Source: a bacterium (GTDB lineage Bacteria; CLD3; SB21). From it: 56,117 nucleotides of DNA. The stretch lies in the NCBI GenBank assembly GCA_013360215.1, contig JABWCP010000021.1:1-56117 (forward strand), read 5' to 3'. Positions 37,960-47,163 of the stretch are shown in pieces. The notes under the pieces are model-generated. The model saw only the letters and a program-made list of their open reading frames with translations, had not been told where the DNA came from and searched no databases. How positions within the stretch are numbered: the stretch's first letter is position 1; the number at the start of each line of letters is the position of its first letter. Both the position numbers and the translations under genes were made by a program.

Positions 37960-38947
37960 ACGAACGAGTAAGATTATAAATTATTAAATTTTCCAATCGG
38001 CGCATAGCCGGATGTTTTCTTTCATTCTGAGGTCCGAAAGCCAATGCGACGCCTATTTTTTTTGGTTTATTCGTCGGTGTCAATGACGCATATAACCAAA
38101 GTGGCCCGCCAAATGCATTAGTGCGATTTTTTGTAGTCCAAACGGCACACATTCGTAACAAAGGACCGGATGTTGTGTACAAGGTATCGCTCGTAATAAA
38201 GTCATCGCGGTATTGCAAAGAATCCGGCAGTGCATTAAGTAACTTCTGAGTATGTCCGCCGAGCGATGTTGATGTGTTATCCGAATCGCCTGTAAATGTA
38301 CTAAACAAAATCCATTCTTGAAAGCGTTCAGTTGATCGGTACCAAAAAAAAGTTTTCGGCAGCGGCGCAGGCTGTTGTGAGAAGCCGTCATATAGATAAA
38401 AAGTATCGGCGTCCGCGTTGGGGACAGGCAAAGTGCTAAAATGATCATGTTGCGTCATGGCCATTTCCTGTTCACGTCGTTTTTCTTCCAAACGCCGATG
38501 CAGCATTACTCCTTCAGTTGCGCAGCGACGGGCCATAGTTTCGTAATCCGGAGTGCATAAAACCCATATCATTTGTCCTTGCGCCCAGGGTGATTCTTTT
38601 TCCAGAATCCATAATTGACCTTCGCGGACGGCTTTTTCATCATCGGGCGAAAGGGTGGAACGTATCCATTTTGAAACAGCATCATGAGCGTCGAGCGATC
38701 CGGCAAAGAGCAGGTATCGGAAATGACGGTAAACGGTGAATTGATCCATAGTTTGATGCTGTACATCAAAAGCCGTCTCAGCTCTCGGCATGAACCATGT
38801 TTTATGAAGCGAAGCCGTAATGACCGGGGATAACGTACTGTCACAAAAAAGAATAAGCGTGTCCGTTCCTCCGATGGCCTCTGTTTGTGTCGGTTTACAA
38901 CTTCCTAAAAATAATACAACGAAAAGCAGTTTACGATACGACGGCAT
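37952..38947 (-). CDS. DUF4837-like lipoprotein
   Basis: The 331-residue protein has a lipoprotein signal with lipobox FLGSC (Cys17). The mature part shows the layout of DUF4837 proteins of Bacteroidota: an early TLILFCDSTL segment, FDVQHQTMDQFTVYRHFRYL, and a C-terminal helix MRRLENLIIYN. No catalytic motif is visible and the role is unknown. It overlaps the neighbouring genes on both sides, so it belongs to a single envelope-related transcript with pgsA and the flippase-like gene. Confidence 0.75.
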   Translation of the reverse strand: MPSYRKLLFVVLFLGSCKPTQTEAIGGTDTLILFCDSTLSPVITASLHKTWFMPRAETAFDVQHQTMDQFTVYRHFRYLLFAGSLDAHDAVSKWIRSTLSPDDEKAVREGQLWILEKESPWAQGQMIWVLCTPDYETMARRCATEGVMLHRRLEEKRREQEMAMTQHDHFSTLPVPNADADTFYLYDGFSQQPAPLPKTFFWYRSTERFQEWILFSTFTGDSDNTSTSLGGHTQKLLNALPDSLQYRDDFITSDTLYTTSGPLLRMCAVWTTKNRTNAFGGPLWLYASLTPTNKPKKIGVALAFGPQNERKHPAMRRLENLIIYNLTRSYE

Positions 38948-39911
38948 GTTCCGCTTTATTTTTTCTCAGCATAAAAATAAAACCACCGGGCAAAGTTGAA
39001 ACGGCAGATAAAAGATACGTTACGAAACCGATCGAAAAAGCGATCTCTGAAGAAACACCGATTTTGCGAAAAAGAAATACTGTGGTTTGTTCGCGGGGGC
39101 CCGTGCCGCCGATGGAAATGGGCAAACTGGCTGCCAGTGAAATCATGGGTACAAACAGGATGTAAAACATCAACGAAGATGTATCGCCCAGCGCACGGCC
39201 GATGGCCGCTATAGCGATGATGCGAAGCATTTGCACTCCGCCTGCAATCAGAAAAACGCGCATCAAAAGTCGCGGTGCTGTACGAAAACGATTCAATTCA
39301 CTGTAAAGATGATCAACCCGCATTCTTAACCGTTTAGGTACGAGCCATGCCAGCGGTGTTAGGAGAAATACGGCCAAAGGGCGGTGAAAAAGAAGAATCA
39401 AACCGAATATCCACAGGAGTAAAAGCCCGGTGATGGCAAAAAACATTCGCAAAGATTCACCTTGACCAATTAAAAAAATACCGGAAATGCACGCATATAA
39501 AATAAGGATCAATAAACCCACGAAACGATCAAAAAAAACGACGGCCAAAGCCGGTGAAAGGCGTTGCGGATCAGCGGTATGGCGATGAATATCATACACT
39601 CGCAACACATCACCCCCCATACCGCTTATGAGAAAATTATTAAAAAAAAGTCCCACATAATAATACCCAACGACCGTCGGGTATTTCAATCGGATATCAC
39701 CGATCGCTAATATGCTCTGCCACTGCCATGCACCAAGCAGATAACTCAATGTAAGAAGTATAAATGATGCTAATATCCAATTAACGTTGATGGATTGCCA
39801 AATCGTTATCATCGCCGTTAAATCAATACTCCGTACAGCCCAATACATCAAGCCCAAGCTTACGGCGATTTTTAAAACCGTCCATATGTATTTTCGCCAT
39901 GTCACGGGCAT
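38931..39911 (-). CDS. Flippase-like membrane protein (LPG synthase TM-domain family, UPF0104)
   Basis: The 326-residue protein has about eight transmembrane helices and the family marks GGDVLRVYDIHRH after helix 3, FFDRFVGLLILI, and SIGGTGPREQTTVFLF near the C terminus. It corresponds to the membrane half of lysyl-phosphatidylglycerol synthase without the aminoacyl-transferase half, a group that includes AglD-like proteins. Such proteins are thought to move lipid-linked molecules across the membrane. It is placed between DUF4837 and a DUF2723 gene, consistent with lipid or glycan export. Confidence 0.85.
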   Translation of the reverse strand: MPVTWRKYIWTVLKIAVSLGLMYWAVRSIDLTAMITIWQSINVNWILASFILLTLSYLLGAWQWQSILAIGDIRLKYPTVVGYYYVGLFFNNFLISGMGGDVLRVYDIHRHTADPQRLSPALAVVFFDRFVGLLILILYACISGIFLIGQGESLRMFFAITGLLLLWIFGLILLFHRPLAVFLLTPLAWLVPKRLRMRVDHLYSELNRFRTAPRLLMRVFLIAGGVQMLRIIAIAAIGRALGDTSSLMFYILFVPMISLAASLPISIGGTGPREQTTVFLFRKIGVSSEIAFSIGFVTYLLSAVSTLPGGFIFMLRKNKAEHAVVS

Positions 39912-39915
39912 GGTC

Positions 39916-42792
39916 TTACGGTTTGATTTTGGATTTCAGTTCATTGAGCTTAGCCTGTGCCTGTACATCTTTCGGATTGAAAGCTATCCACTGTTCCAAA
40001 ACCTGAGCCGCTTGCGCGTATTCGCCAAGCTGTTCGAGCGCCATCGTATAATACCCGAGAATTTCGGGGTTGGTCGGATCGGCCTGCGACATCGGCTCGA
40101 GTATTTTTTTAGCGCGTTCCGCGTCTTTCAGATTGAAAAGAAACATGGCGGCCACACGCAGTTTACCGGGCGGGTCTAGACGCACGGCTTTCTCGTTAGC
40201 GAGAATATCTTCTGCGGCCTCACGCAATTTTTCGGGTTTGCCCGCATCCGAATAAAACTGACCGATCGCCAGTTTCAGACGGTAGTCGCGTACAGGAATG
40301 ACGTTTTGTGGAATCGTTTTTTCCATCGAATCTAAAATCGCAACAATTTTCTGATTGGTCGTAAATTCGGCCGGATACGCGTCATCAATCTGTGTATGCA
40401 ATCCGGAGGACATGTTTTTTTGTGTACGATAATATTCGGCCATACGCAGGTACAGCGTGCGGTAGTTTTGTGTCAATCGCCGAACGTTATCGTCATACGC
40501 CACGTTCGGATTGTTCATATTACGGTATTTGTATTTCTTGAATGTGTTTTCATACATGTGATCAATAGACATATCGGTGCCTGGCACACCGACAAGTTTC
40601 ATCGCCAGACCGTCCATGCGCAGGTATTTATCCAGACCGCACATATTGTCATTGCTAACAGTGATAGCAAAATAAATCGGGCGTTCAAATTTATTAGCAA
40701 AAAGAATATCCAGCACCATCAGATCCTGTACACGTAACCCGCGACCTTGGATGGTCGGTTCGACGGTGAATTTCATTTTAGGAACGGTCATCGTATCGTA
40801 ACCGGCGGGAAGCTTGCGGCCGGATTCGACCCAATCTTTCCAGTACACGTCTTTGGGAACATCGAGCGCAAAGTCACGGCGGTCCCAGCGCATGGGCTGG
40901 ATGGATGAATTGGGAATTTTGGGGTCGCCCAAAATTTCGCGATCACTAAATCCGACAGGTACTTTGAGCGCTTTGAATGTCGTACCGTCCGGCATGTGGT
41001 ACAAGGGTTCAAGGTTTTTCATCTGATTGATATACCATTCCGTATTGACGAGGCTCAGATTGACGATACGTACATCAGGGCGCACTTTTTCGACTTCCTG
41101 TAAATACCAGAGCGGGAAGGTATCGTTATCGCCGTTCGTGTAGAGAATGGCATTCGGTTCGCAGGTCACCAACAAGTTGTACGAATAATCCCAGGCCACA
41201 TAGTTGCCCTGACGGCTGGAAGAAAATTTGTTGTATACAAACATGTTGAGCGGCAGCAGTACAAAGGCAACACCTGTTACGCCGTATGTCAGCATGCGCG
41301 TCATGTCGCTGTCTTTAAATTTTTCTTCGATAAATTCAAAGATCGCATAAATACCAATGCCGATCCAAATCGAAAATGCAAAGAAGGCGCCGACATACGA
41401 ATAGTCTCGTTCGCGTGGCTGAGGATCCGGTTGATTGACATACACAATGATCATGATGCCGGTCATGATAAAAAGTCCCAACGTCGAAAGTGCACGTTTC
41501 CAGTCTTTGCTGAAATGATGAATCATGCCGAAAATACCGACGAGGAACGGTAACGCGTACAATCCGCGGAAGCTCAACACGGTGTACATATAGCTGTAGC
41601 GGTCTTCTTGCGTGTCTTGCAATTTATCCACACTCCAACCGATGGCATTGCGCAGGTGATCAATAAGGGACAACGCGTATTCGTCCGGGCGACCTATGAA
41701 TTGCCAGTTAAAATAACGGACAAACATCTTTTTGATCTGATATTCCCAGATCGGTGCGTTACGCGGCCACAGCACAAGTTCGCCGTATTGCTCACGGTTG
41801 AGGTAGCTGATGAATTTGCTCCACGTATCAGGGTCGTTTTGATCCACATTGGGGTTGAGTCCTGAGCGAATCATGATCGTCGCATACGTCGAATATCCGA
41901 GAAAAATCAATAGTGATGAAATGACGATCAGTGCGCCATTATGGTTATTATTGCGGATCATAATAAACGAAAGATAAATCAGCACGGCAAACATCAGGAA
42001 CACGGAAACCGTGCTCAGACCAAAACGATCCAGCATAAAAGGAATTTGAATAGAATAGAAAAGAAATACTTTGTAAATCACGCCCATCGCGATGAGACCG
42101 ATCAGTAAAAATTTGAAAAAACCGGAAAAAGTGATTTCAAATTTTTTGGTATAAATCAGGAAGAAAATAAACGGCAACGCAAGAATCACCAAAAGGTGAA
42201 TACCTATAGCGAGCCCGAGGATATAAGCGATCAGAAGAAGATATACATCGCTGTGGATATCATCCGGCTTTTCCAGCCACACCGTGATCAGCCATGTCAC
42301 GATCGCCGTACAAAAAATCGAAGCCGCATAGACTTCCGATTCGACCGCATTAAACCATTGGCTATAGGTGAATGCAAACGTAAGTGCACTGATGGCCGAA
42401 GCGATGACGATTTTCAGCGAACCAAACGTTGATTCCGGACGTTCTTTCCACTGCAGGATCAGGCGTACTGTCGTCAGATACAAAAACAATACGGCGAAAG
42501 CACTGGTAAATGTTGAAATCAGATTGATACGAAAAGCAATGTCGTAATCGGTAACGGCTAAACCCAATGCGTGACCGATACCGGAGGTCGGCAGAATGGA
42601 AAAAATTCGACCCAGTAAAAGAAACAGAGGCGAGCCGGGCGGGTGGGGAATAGCCATAGTGTATGCCGTTGCGGCAAATTCGCCACAATCCCAATATGAA
42701 AGTGTCGGCGAAATCGTAAAAAGATAGCCGAGGAAAGCCACCGCAAATACGATCGCGGCAGTTATGCGGTTGATAAAAGCAAAGCGGTTCAT
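39916..42792 (-). CDS. DUF2723 membrane protein with C-terminal TPR domain
   Basis: The 958-residue protein begins with the DUF2723 signature: TISPTLSYWDCGEFAATAYT, then IPHPPGSPLFLLLGR. About a dozen transmembrane helices reach roughly residue 510. A large soluble part follows (VLYTNGDNDTFPLWYLQEVE, a well-conserved segment), and the last 100 residues form TPR-like helices (ILGYYTMALEQLGEYAQAAQ). The Asp/Glu pair in the first loop (WDCGE) is the expected GT-C catalytic site. It is likely to glycosylate exported proteins or lipids. AGGAG lies 11 bases upstream. The larger of two family members in the window. Confidence 0.88.
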   Translation of the reverse strand: MNRFAFINRITAAIVFAVAFLGYLFTISPTLSYWDCGEFAATAYTMAIPHPPGSPLFLLLGRIFSILPTSGIGHALGLAVTDYDIAFRINLISTFTSAFAVLFLYLTTVRLILQWKERPESTFGSLKIVIASAISALTFAFTYSQWFNAVESEVYAASIFCTAIVTWLITVWLEKPDDIHSDVYLLLIAYILGLAIGIHLLVILALPFIFFLIYTKKFEITFSGFFKFLLIGLIAMGVIYKVFLFYSIQIPFMLDRFGLSTVSVFLMFAVLIYLSFIMIRNNNHNGALIVISSLLIFLGYSTYATIMIRSGLNPNVDQNDPDTWSKFISYLNREQYGELVLWPRNAPIWEYQIKKMFVRYFNWQFIGRPDEYALSLIDHLRNAIGWSVDKLQDTQEDRYSYMYTVLSFRGLYALPFLVGIFGMIHHFSKDWKRALSTLGLFIMTGIMIIVYVNQPDPQPRERDYSYVGAFFAFSIWIGIGIYAIFEFIEEKFKDSDMTRMLTYGVTGVAFVLLPLNMFVYNKFSSSRQGNYVAWDYSYNLLVTCEPNAILYTNGDNDTFPLWYLQEVEKVRPDVRIVNLSLVNTEWYINQMKNLEPLYHMPDGTTFKALKVPVGFSDREILGDPKIPNSSIQPMRWDRRDFALDVPKDVYWKDWVESGRKLPAGYDTMTVPKMKFTVEPTIQGRGLRVQDLMVLDILFANKFERPIYFAITVSNDNMCGLDKYLRMDGLAMKLVGVPGTDMSIDHMYENTFKKYKYRNMNNPNVAYDDNVRRLTQNYRTLYLRMAEYYRTQKNMSSGLHTQIDDAYPAEFTTNQKIVAILDSMEKTIPQNVIPVRDYRLKLAIGQFYSDAGKPEKLREAAEDILANEKAVRLDPPGKLRVAAMFLFNLKDAERAKKILEPMSQADPTNPEILGYYTMALEQLGEYAQAAQVLEQWIAFNPKDVQAQAKLNELKSKIKP

Positions 42793-42824
42793 TCTGTGTT
42801 AGCGCTCCTATAAATGAATAAATA

Positions 42825-43685
42825 TTATTTGTCGGATCGTTCGGCCATATAAGCACGCAAGGCATCTTGCCAGGGGCGCATACGATCTATGCCGAGTTTT
42901 TGTAATGCGGCATTTTCTAAAACCGAATACGCCGGGCGGCGAACAGGACTGCCGAAGGCCGCGACTGTCGTGCGCTCCAAGCGCGTCGTATAACCGGCTA
43001 TTGAAAAAATAGTTTGCGTAAAATCGTACCACGAACAAGCGCCGGCATTGGTCGCATGAAAAATCCCCGCCGGTTTGCCGTTTAACATCAGTGCGATTTG
43101 CCCAGCCAAGTCGCGTGTGTAGGTCGGCGTCAGCACTTCGTCATCCACGACTTTTACGATCGCGCGTTCACGGCCAAGCCGAAGCATGGTCTCAACAAAA
43201 TTTGTCTTTTTTCCGCGGCATTCGAATATCCCGTACAATCCCGATGTGCGCACCACCGCTGCGGCCGGATGATATGCATTCACAAAATGATCGCCGGCGA
43301 GTTTGGTGATGCCATACGTGTTAACCGGAGCCGTAAGATCGGATTCGATGTACGGAGTTTTTTTATTACCGTCGAAAACATAATCGGTGCTGATGTGTAT
43401 CAAATACGCATTCACTATTCGGCTGGCATCCGCAATATGTCTTGCGGCAAGCGCGTTGACGGTAAAAGCTTCCTCCGTATGTAGTTCGCAACCGGGAACA
43501 TCCGTCATGGCGGCGCAATTAACGACCGCATCCGGGCGATGTTTTTCTGTGGTGCTTAGAACCTGTGCGGAATCGGAAATATCACATTCCGAACGGCTAA
43601 TCGCTATAACGTGATGTTGATCGGCTAATACACGTTGAATGTCTTTACCCAGCTGGCCGCTTCCGCCCCAAAGCAATATCGTCAT
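42825..43685 (-). CDS. rfbD: dTDP-4-dehydrorhamnose reductase
   Basis: The 286-residue protein is an extended SDR of the RmlD type: GGSGQLGKDI at the N terminus (NAD(P) binding), VNCAAMTDVPGCE, STDYVFDG and the catalytic YGITK. It reduces dTDP-4-dehydro-L-rhamnose to dTDP-L-rhamnose, a sugar donor for cell-surface polysaccharides. The ATG at 43685 places the nucleotide motif correctly at residue 7; an upstream TTG overlaps the preceding gene and is less likely. No rfbA, B or C is nearby, so these would have to be elsewhere. It lies just downstream of a glycosyltransferase gene. Confidence 0.88.
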   Translation of the reverse strand: MTILLWGGSGQLGKDIQRVLADQHHVIAISRSECDISDSAQVLSTTEKHRPDAVVNCAAMTDVPGCELHTEEAFTVNALAARHIADASRIVNAYLIHISTDYVFDGNKKTPYIESDLTAPVNTYGITKLAGDHFVNAYHPAAAVVRTSGLYGIFECRGKKTNFVETMLRLGRERAIVKVVDDEVLTPTYTRDLAGQIALMLNGKPAGIFHATNAGACSWYDFTQTIFSIAGYTTRLERTTVAAFGSPVRRPAYSVLENAALQKLGIDRMRPWQDALRAYMAERSDK

Positions 43686-43705
43686 GAAAAAACCATAATC
43701 CTTAA

Positions 43706-44746
43706 TCAAAAACCCATAGTATGAAATTCGCGTTTCTTCTTCAAGAAGTAATCCGCTACGATGCTGCGAGGGTATATGAGATGAGCGAAAGAGGTTTCGT
43801 CGGTTTTATGAAGATTTTTGGCGAACTTACGTTTACTGGACAATGAAATACAATGCGCGTAAATCCAAAAATGCGCTTTGAGAACAGCCCACATACGGAG
43901 CGGCTCACCGCGAAAAAGGCTTTGGATGGCCGCGATACCGTCCAGAACAAAACGAAAAAGTAGGGTTCGCCAGAAACCGCGCCGAGGTAAATTTTTGATC
44001 AATACGACAAGGCTGTTGCGGTGATTCCAATACAACTTGCGCAGATTGGCCGCAGGCAGAGAAGCGCTGACGTAATGATATATCCGGCTTTGAGGGATAA
44101 CCTGTATGCGATAACCCGCCCAATGCAATCGCCAGCATAAATCAATCTCTTCAAAGTGCATAAAAAAGTCTTCATCCAGTAAGCCGATTTCATCCAGCGC
44201 CGAACGGCGTAAAAACAAAGCCGCACCACTGGCCCAGAAAATATCCCGCACGTCATCGTATTGTCCGTGATCCTTTTCGATGGTATCAAATATCCGGCCG
44301 CGTAAAAAGGGATATCCCCAGGGATCAATAAAACCACCGCTGGCCCCGGCGTATTCAAAAAAACCTTTGTTGATCATGGATTGCAATTTGGGCTGGAGTG
44401 CGGCAATCGATGCATCGGCCTCGGCAGCGTTGACCAAATGCGTGAGCCAATCCGGATCGGCTTCGACGTCGTTATTGAGGAGTACCACGTAGGCGCCTTT
44501 ACTTTGAAGGATCCCGACGTTATTGCCGCCCGTATAGCCGAGATTGGCACCTGTTTCTATGATGCGAACCCAGGGAAATTTTTCGCGTGTGTAAGATACG
44601 CTGTCGTCGCTGGATGCATTATCCACCATGATCCATTCGACATGGGGATATGTAGTACGCCGGAGCGATTCGAAAAGCGTGTCGGTGAAGCGACGGCCAT
44701 TATAGTTGAGGATAACGACGGAGACAAGCGGAGATGCGGGTAACAT
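43706..44746 (-). CDS. Family 2 glycosyltransferase (rhamnosyltransferase-like)
   Basis: The 346-residue enzyme has a GT2 domain at about residues 8-240: VSVVILNYNGRRF, VDNASSDDSV, GANLGYTGGNN, the metal-binding LLNNDVEADPDWL and EIDLCWRLHWAGYR. It belongs to the subgroup often annotated as rhamnosyltransferase or WcaE/RfbF-like. A hydrophobic helical tail (RTLLFRFVLDGIAAIQSLF) suggests membrane association. With rfbD downstream, use of dTDP-rhamnose is plausible but not proven. It starts three bases after dnaB, so its translation may be coupled. Confidence 0.88.
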   Translation of the reverse strand: MLPASPLVSVVILNYNGRRFTDTLFESLRRTTYPHVEWIMVDNASSDDSVSYTREKFPWVRIIETGANLGYTGGNNVGILQSKGAYVVLLNNDVEADPDWLTHLVNAAEADASIAALQPKLQSMINKGFFEYAGASGGFIDPWGYPFLRGRIFDTIEKDHGQYDDVRDIFWASGAALFLRRSALDEIGLLDEDFFMHFEEIDLCWRLHWAGYRIQVIPQSRIYHYVSASLPAANLRKLYWNHRNSLVVLIKNLPRRGFWRTLLFRFVLDGIAAIQSLFRGEPLRMWAVLKAHFWIYAHCISLSSKRKFAKNLHKTDETSFAHLIYPRSIVADYFLKKKREFHTMGF

Positions 44747-44749
44747 GGA

Positions 44750-46183
44750 TCAGAATGCCGGTTCAACGTCGTGAGAAGATGGCGGCGGTACGATGCCCGC
44801 ATGCGCCGTATCCATCGGAACAAATTTGGTAAACTTGCGCGCCCATCCGAGTTTGGCCGTGTCGGTCGGACCGTTGCGGTGTTTGGCGATGATAATCTCG
44901 GCTTCCGTAACCATGGATTGATTGAAGGAATCTTGTGCCGTATTGTAATAATCTTCACGATGGATGAACATAACGACGTCCGCATCCTGTTCGATAGAAC
45001 CCGAATCGCGCAAATCGGAAAGTTGCGGGCGCTTGTCCCCTCCGCGTTGCTCGACAGCGCGCGAAAGCTGTGAAAGGGCAATCACGGGTATGGATAATTC
45101 TTTTGCCAACGCTTTCAGCGAACGGGAGATCAAGGCCACCTCTTCCTGACGATTGGCACCCGAACGCACCGACGCATTGATCAGCTGGAGATAATCGATA
45201 ATAAGAAGTTCGACATTATGTTCTGCTTTGAGACGTCGTGCCCGCGCACGCAAATCAAGAATGTTGAGACCGGCCGTTTCGTCAATAAAGATATTCGCCT
45301 TATGCAGATTATTGACACTCGTATGCAGTTTGCGGTAGTCCTTATCCGGCAAATTGCCGCTACGCAAGCGTTGAGCGTCCACTTCTGCTTCCGCGCAAAG
45401 CAAACGCGTCACAAGATCGGTCGAAGACATTTCGAGCGAAAAAATACCTACGGCTTTTTGATGCAAAACCGCCGCATGGCGGGCGACATTGAGTACCAGG
45501 GCCGTTTTTCCCATACCGGGCCGCGCGGCAACGATGATCAGATTGGAAGCTTGAAAACCGTTGGTGATATGGTCAATACTTTGAAAACCTGACGGAACGC
45601 CGGTCAGTCCCCCCGGGCGATTGTAATAATTATCCATTTGCTCAAAAGCATCGTGTAAGATCGCATTGAGCGGGCGAAACTGTTGGCTGGCCTTATCCTG
45701 AGCGATATCAAAAATTTGTTTTTCGACGGTGTCAATCAGTGTATCCACGTCTTCGGTTTCCTGAAACGCCATATTGACGATTTGTCCGCCGACAGTAATC
45801 AGTTTACGTAAACGGGATTTATCAAGAACGATTTTGGTGTAGGTAGCAATATTGGAGGCGCTGGGCACTTTATTGGTCAAACCTGTAATAAAGTATGCTC
45901 CGCCGATGCGTTCCAGTTGGTTGGAGCGTCGAAGTTCCTCGGTTACGGTAAGCGCATCGATCGGCTCGCTCCGCAGATACAATGTTTTCATCACGCCGTA
46001 GATGATGCGGTGGGATTCTTTGTAGAAACAGGATTCATCCAAAAAATCCATGATCGAGGTAAATGCCGTTTCATCAATCAAAATGGCGCCGAGAATAGCT
46101 TCTTCGACTTCCGTGGCCTGCGGTGGTACGCGCCCGGGGTAGTCGAGAATTTTACCGTTGATTTGGTCTTCCTGTACGGACAT
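44750..46183 (-). CDS. dnaB: Replicative DNA helicase
   Basis: The 477-residue protein is a full-length DnaB. The N-terminal domain (about 15-120) begins with PPQATEVEEAILGAILIDE. The RecA-like motor carries Walker A ARPGMGKTALVLN, Walker B LLIIDYLQLI, the SLEMSSTDLVTRLL segment and the H4 region LKALAKELSIPVIALSQLSR with RPQLSDLRDSGSIEQDADVV. No intein or insertion is visible. The ring-shaped helicase unwinds DNA ahead of the replisome. It is followed closely by sugar-transfer genes that are functionally unrelated. Confidence 0.96.
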   Translation of the reverse strand: MSVQEDQINGKILDYPGRVPPQATEVEEAILGAILIDETAFTSIMDFLDESCFYKESHRIIYGVMKTLYLRSEPIDALTVTEELRRSNQLERIGGAYFITGLTNKVPSASNIATYTKIVLDKSRLRKLITVGGQIVNMAFQETEDVDTLIDTVEKQIFDIAQDKASQQFRPLNAILHDAFEQMDNYYNRPGGLTGVPSGFQSIDHITNGFQASNLIIVAARPGMGKTALVLNVARHAAVLHQKAVGIFSLEMSSTDLVTRLLCAEAEVDAQRLRSGNLPDKDYRKLHTSVNNLHKANIFIDETAGLNILDLRARARRLKAEHNVELLIIDYLQLINASVRSGANRQEEVALISRSLKALAKELSIPVIALSQLSRAVEQRGGDKRPQLSDLRDSGSIEQDADVVMFIHREDYYNTAQDSFNQSMVTEAEIIIAKHRNGPTDTAKLGWARKFTKFVPMDTAHAGIVPPPSSHDVEPAF

Positions 46184-46223
46184 GTTTTTTATAAAAAATG
46201 GTTAGATGACTCAATTAATAACA

Positions 46224-46252
46224 GCAAAACTCAGTCTAAATCTTAGTTTTGC
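46224..46252 (-). terminator. Hairpin between the REC gene and dnaB
   Basis: GCAAAACT (46224-46231) and AGTTTTGC (46245-46252) form an 8-bp stem with a 13-nt loop, 28 bases downstream of the REC protein gene on the minus strand. The tail is AT-rich but not a clean T-run, so this is a weak terminator candidate. Confidence 0.35.
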
Positions 46253-46279
46253 GGGGAATGAAGTTAATCAAAAAATGGA

Positions 46280-47023
46280 CTATTGCAAGTCCGTATCGCC
46301 GTTTGATTTGAATTTTTCGAGCAGCTCGTTGATCGTCGTTTTATTGAGATCAAACGCTTGATCGTTGGAGGCTTGCTTCATCGCGGAGACCACGTCGCTC
46401 AGAAGATTGATCGTACGGGAAATGCGACGGCATCCTATGGAGGCCACATCGATCAGTTTGCGTACTTGTTCGACGTCGGCGGGATCGGTGAGCTGCGCAC
46501 GTCCTGAAATCGGCGCGATGGCATTATTGATATGATGGGAAATCGCGATCAATGTTTGTTCCAAGGTACGAATGCGTTCGATTTCTTTTTCACGGTTGGT
46601 CAGAGCCAGACGAAGTTCGCGAAGTTTGAGCAGAGACGCGATTTGAGCGCGGAGTTCGGTAAGGTTGTACGGTTTGGTCAGATACGCATCCGCGCCTTTT
46701 TCCAGGCCGGTGAGTTTATCACTCAATTCGACTTTGGCCGTAACAAGCACGATCGGTGTCATTTTGATCGTATCATCGCTGCGAATGGCTTCGCACAGTT
46801 TGTAGCCGTCCATTTTGGGCATCATGACGTCGCTCAACACGATATCATGGTGATGTTGCCGTAAAATAGACAAACCTTCTTCGCCATCGCCCGCTACATC
46901 AACTTCAAATTTTTCTTTGATAAAATACAAACGAAGGATTTTTATCGTATCGGGGTCGTCTTCGACGATCAATATCCGGTTACTGCGCGGAAAAGGTGAT
47001 CCCTTAGTACCTTCAGAGTTCAT
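46280..47023 (-). CDS. Receiver-domain protein with a histidine-kinase-like H-box but no ATPase domain
   Basis: The 247-residue protein has a complete receiver domain at about residues 16-132: ILIVEDDPD, phospho-acceptor Asp65 in VLSDVMMPKMDGY, the Thr in VLVTAKVE and the Lys in LTKPYN. A coiled-coil linker (RELRLALTNREKEIERIRTL) leads into ISHHINNAIAPISGRAQL at about 161-178, which looks like the H-box of a HisKA domain, with His163 in the phospho-His place and His164 where Glu is usual. A second helix follows, but no HATPase domain. I set the start at 47023; a longer frame adds 27 unlikely residues. The output is unknown. Confidence 0.82.
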   Translation of the reverse strand: MNSEGTKGSPFPRSNRILIVEDDPDTIKILRLYFIKEKFEVDVAGDGEEGLSILRQHHHDIVLSDVMMPKMDGYKLCEAIRSDDTIKMTPIVLVTAKVELSDKLTGLEKGADAYLTKPYNLTELRAQIASLLKLRELRLALTNREKEIERIRTLEQTLIAISHHINNAIAPISGRAQLTDPADVEQVRKLIDVASIGCRRISRTINLLSDVVSAMKQASNDQAFDLNKTTINELLEKFKSNGDTDLQ

Positions 47024-47163
47024 GCAAGCCCGATAAAATTGACTTTTGAGGAAATTGTTTATACTTTGATTTTCAATTGTGCGCCCTATGGGGCAGGACA
47101 ACATACTACAGAAAATTACCCATGCGCAAGCCTTTTTTATGCGCAGACGGAGGGAGTAAAAAC

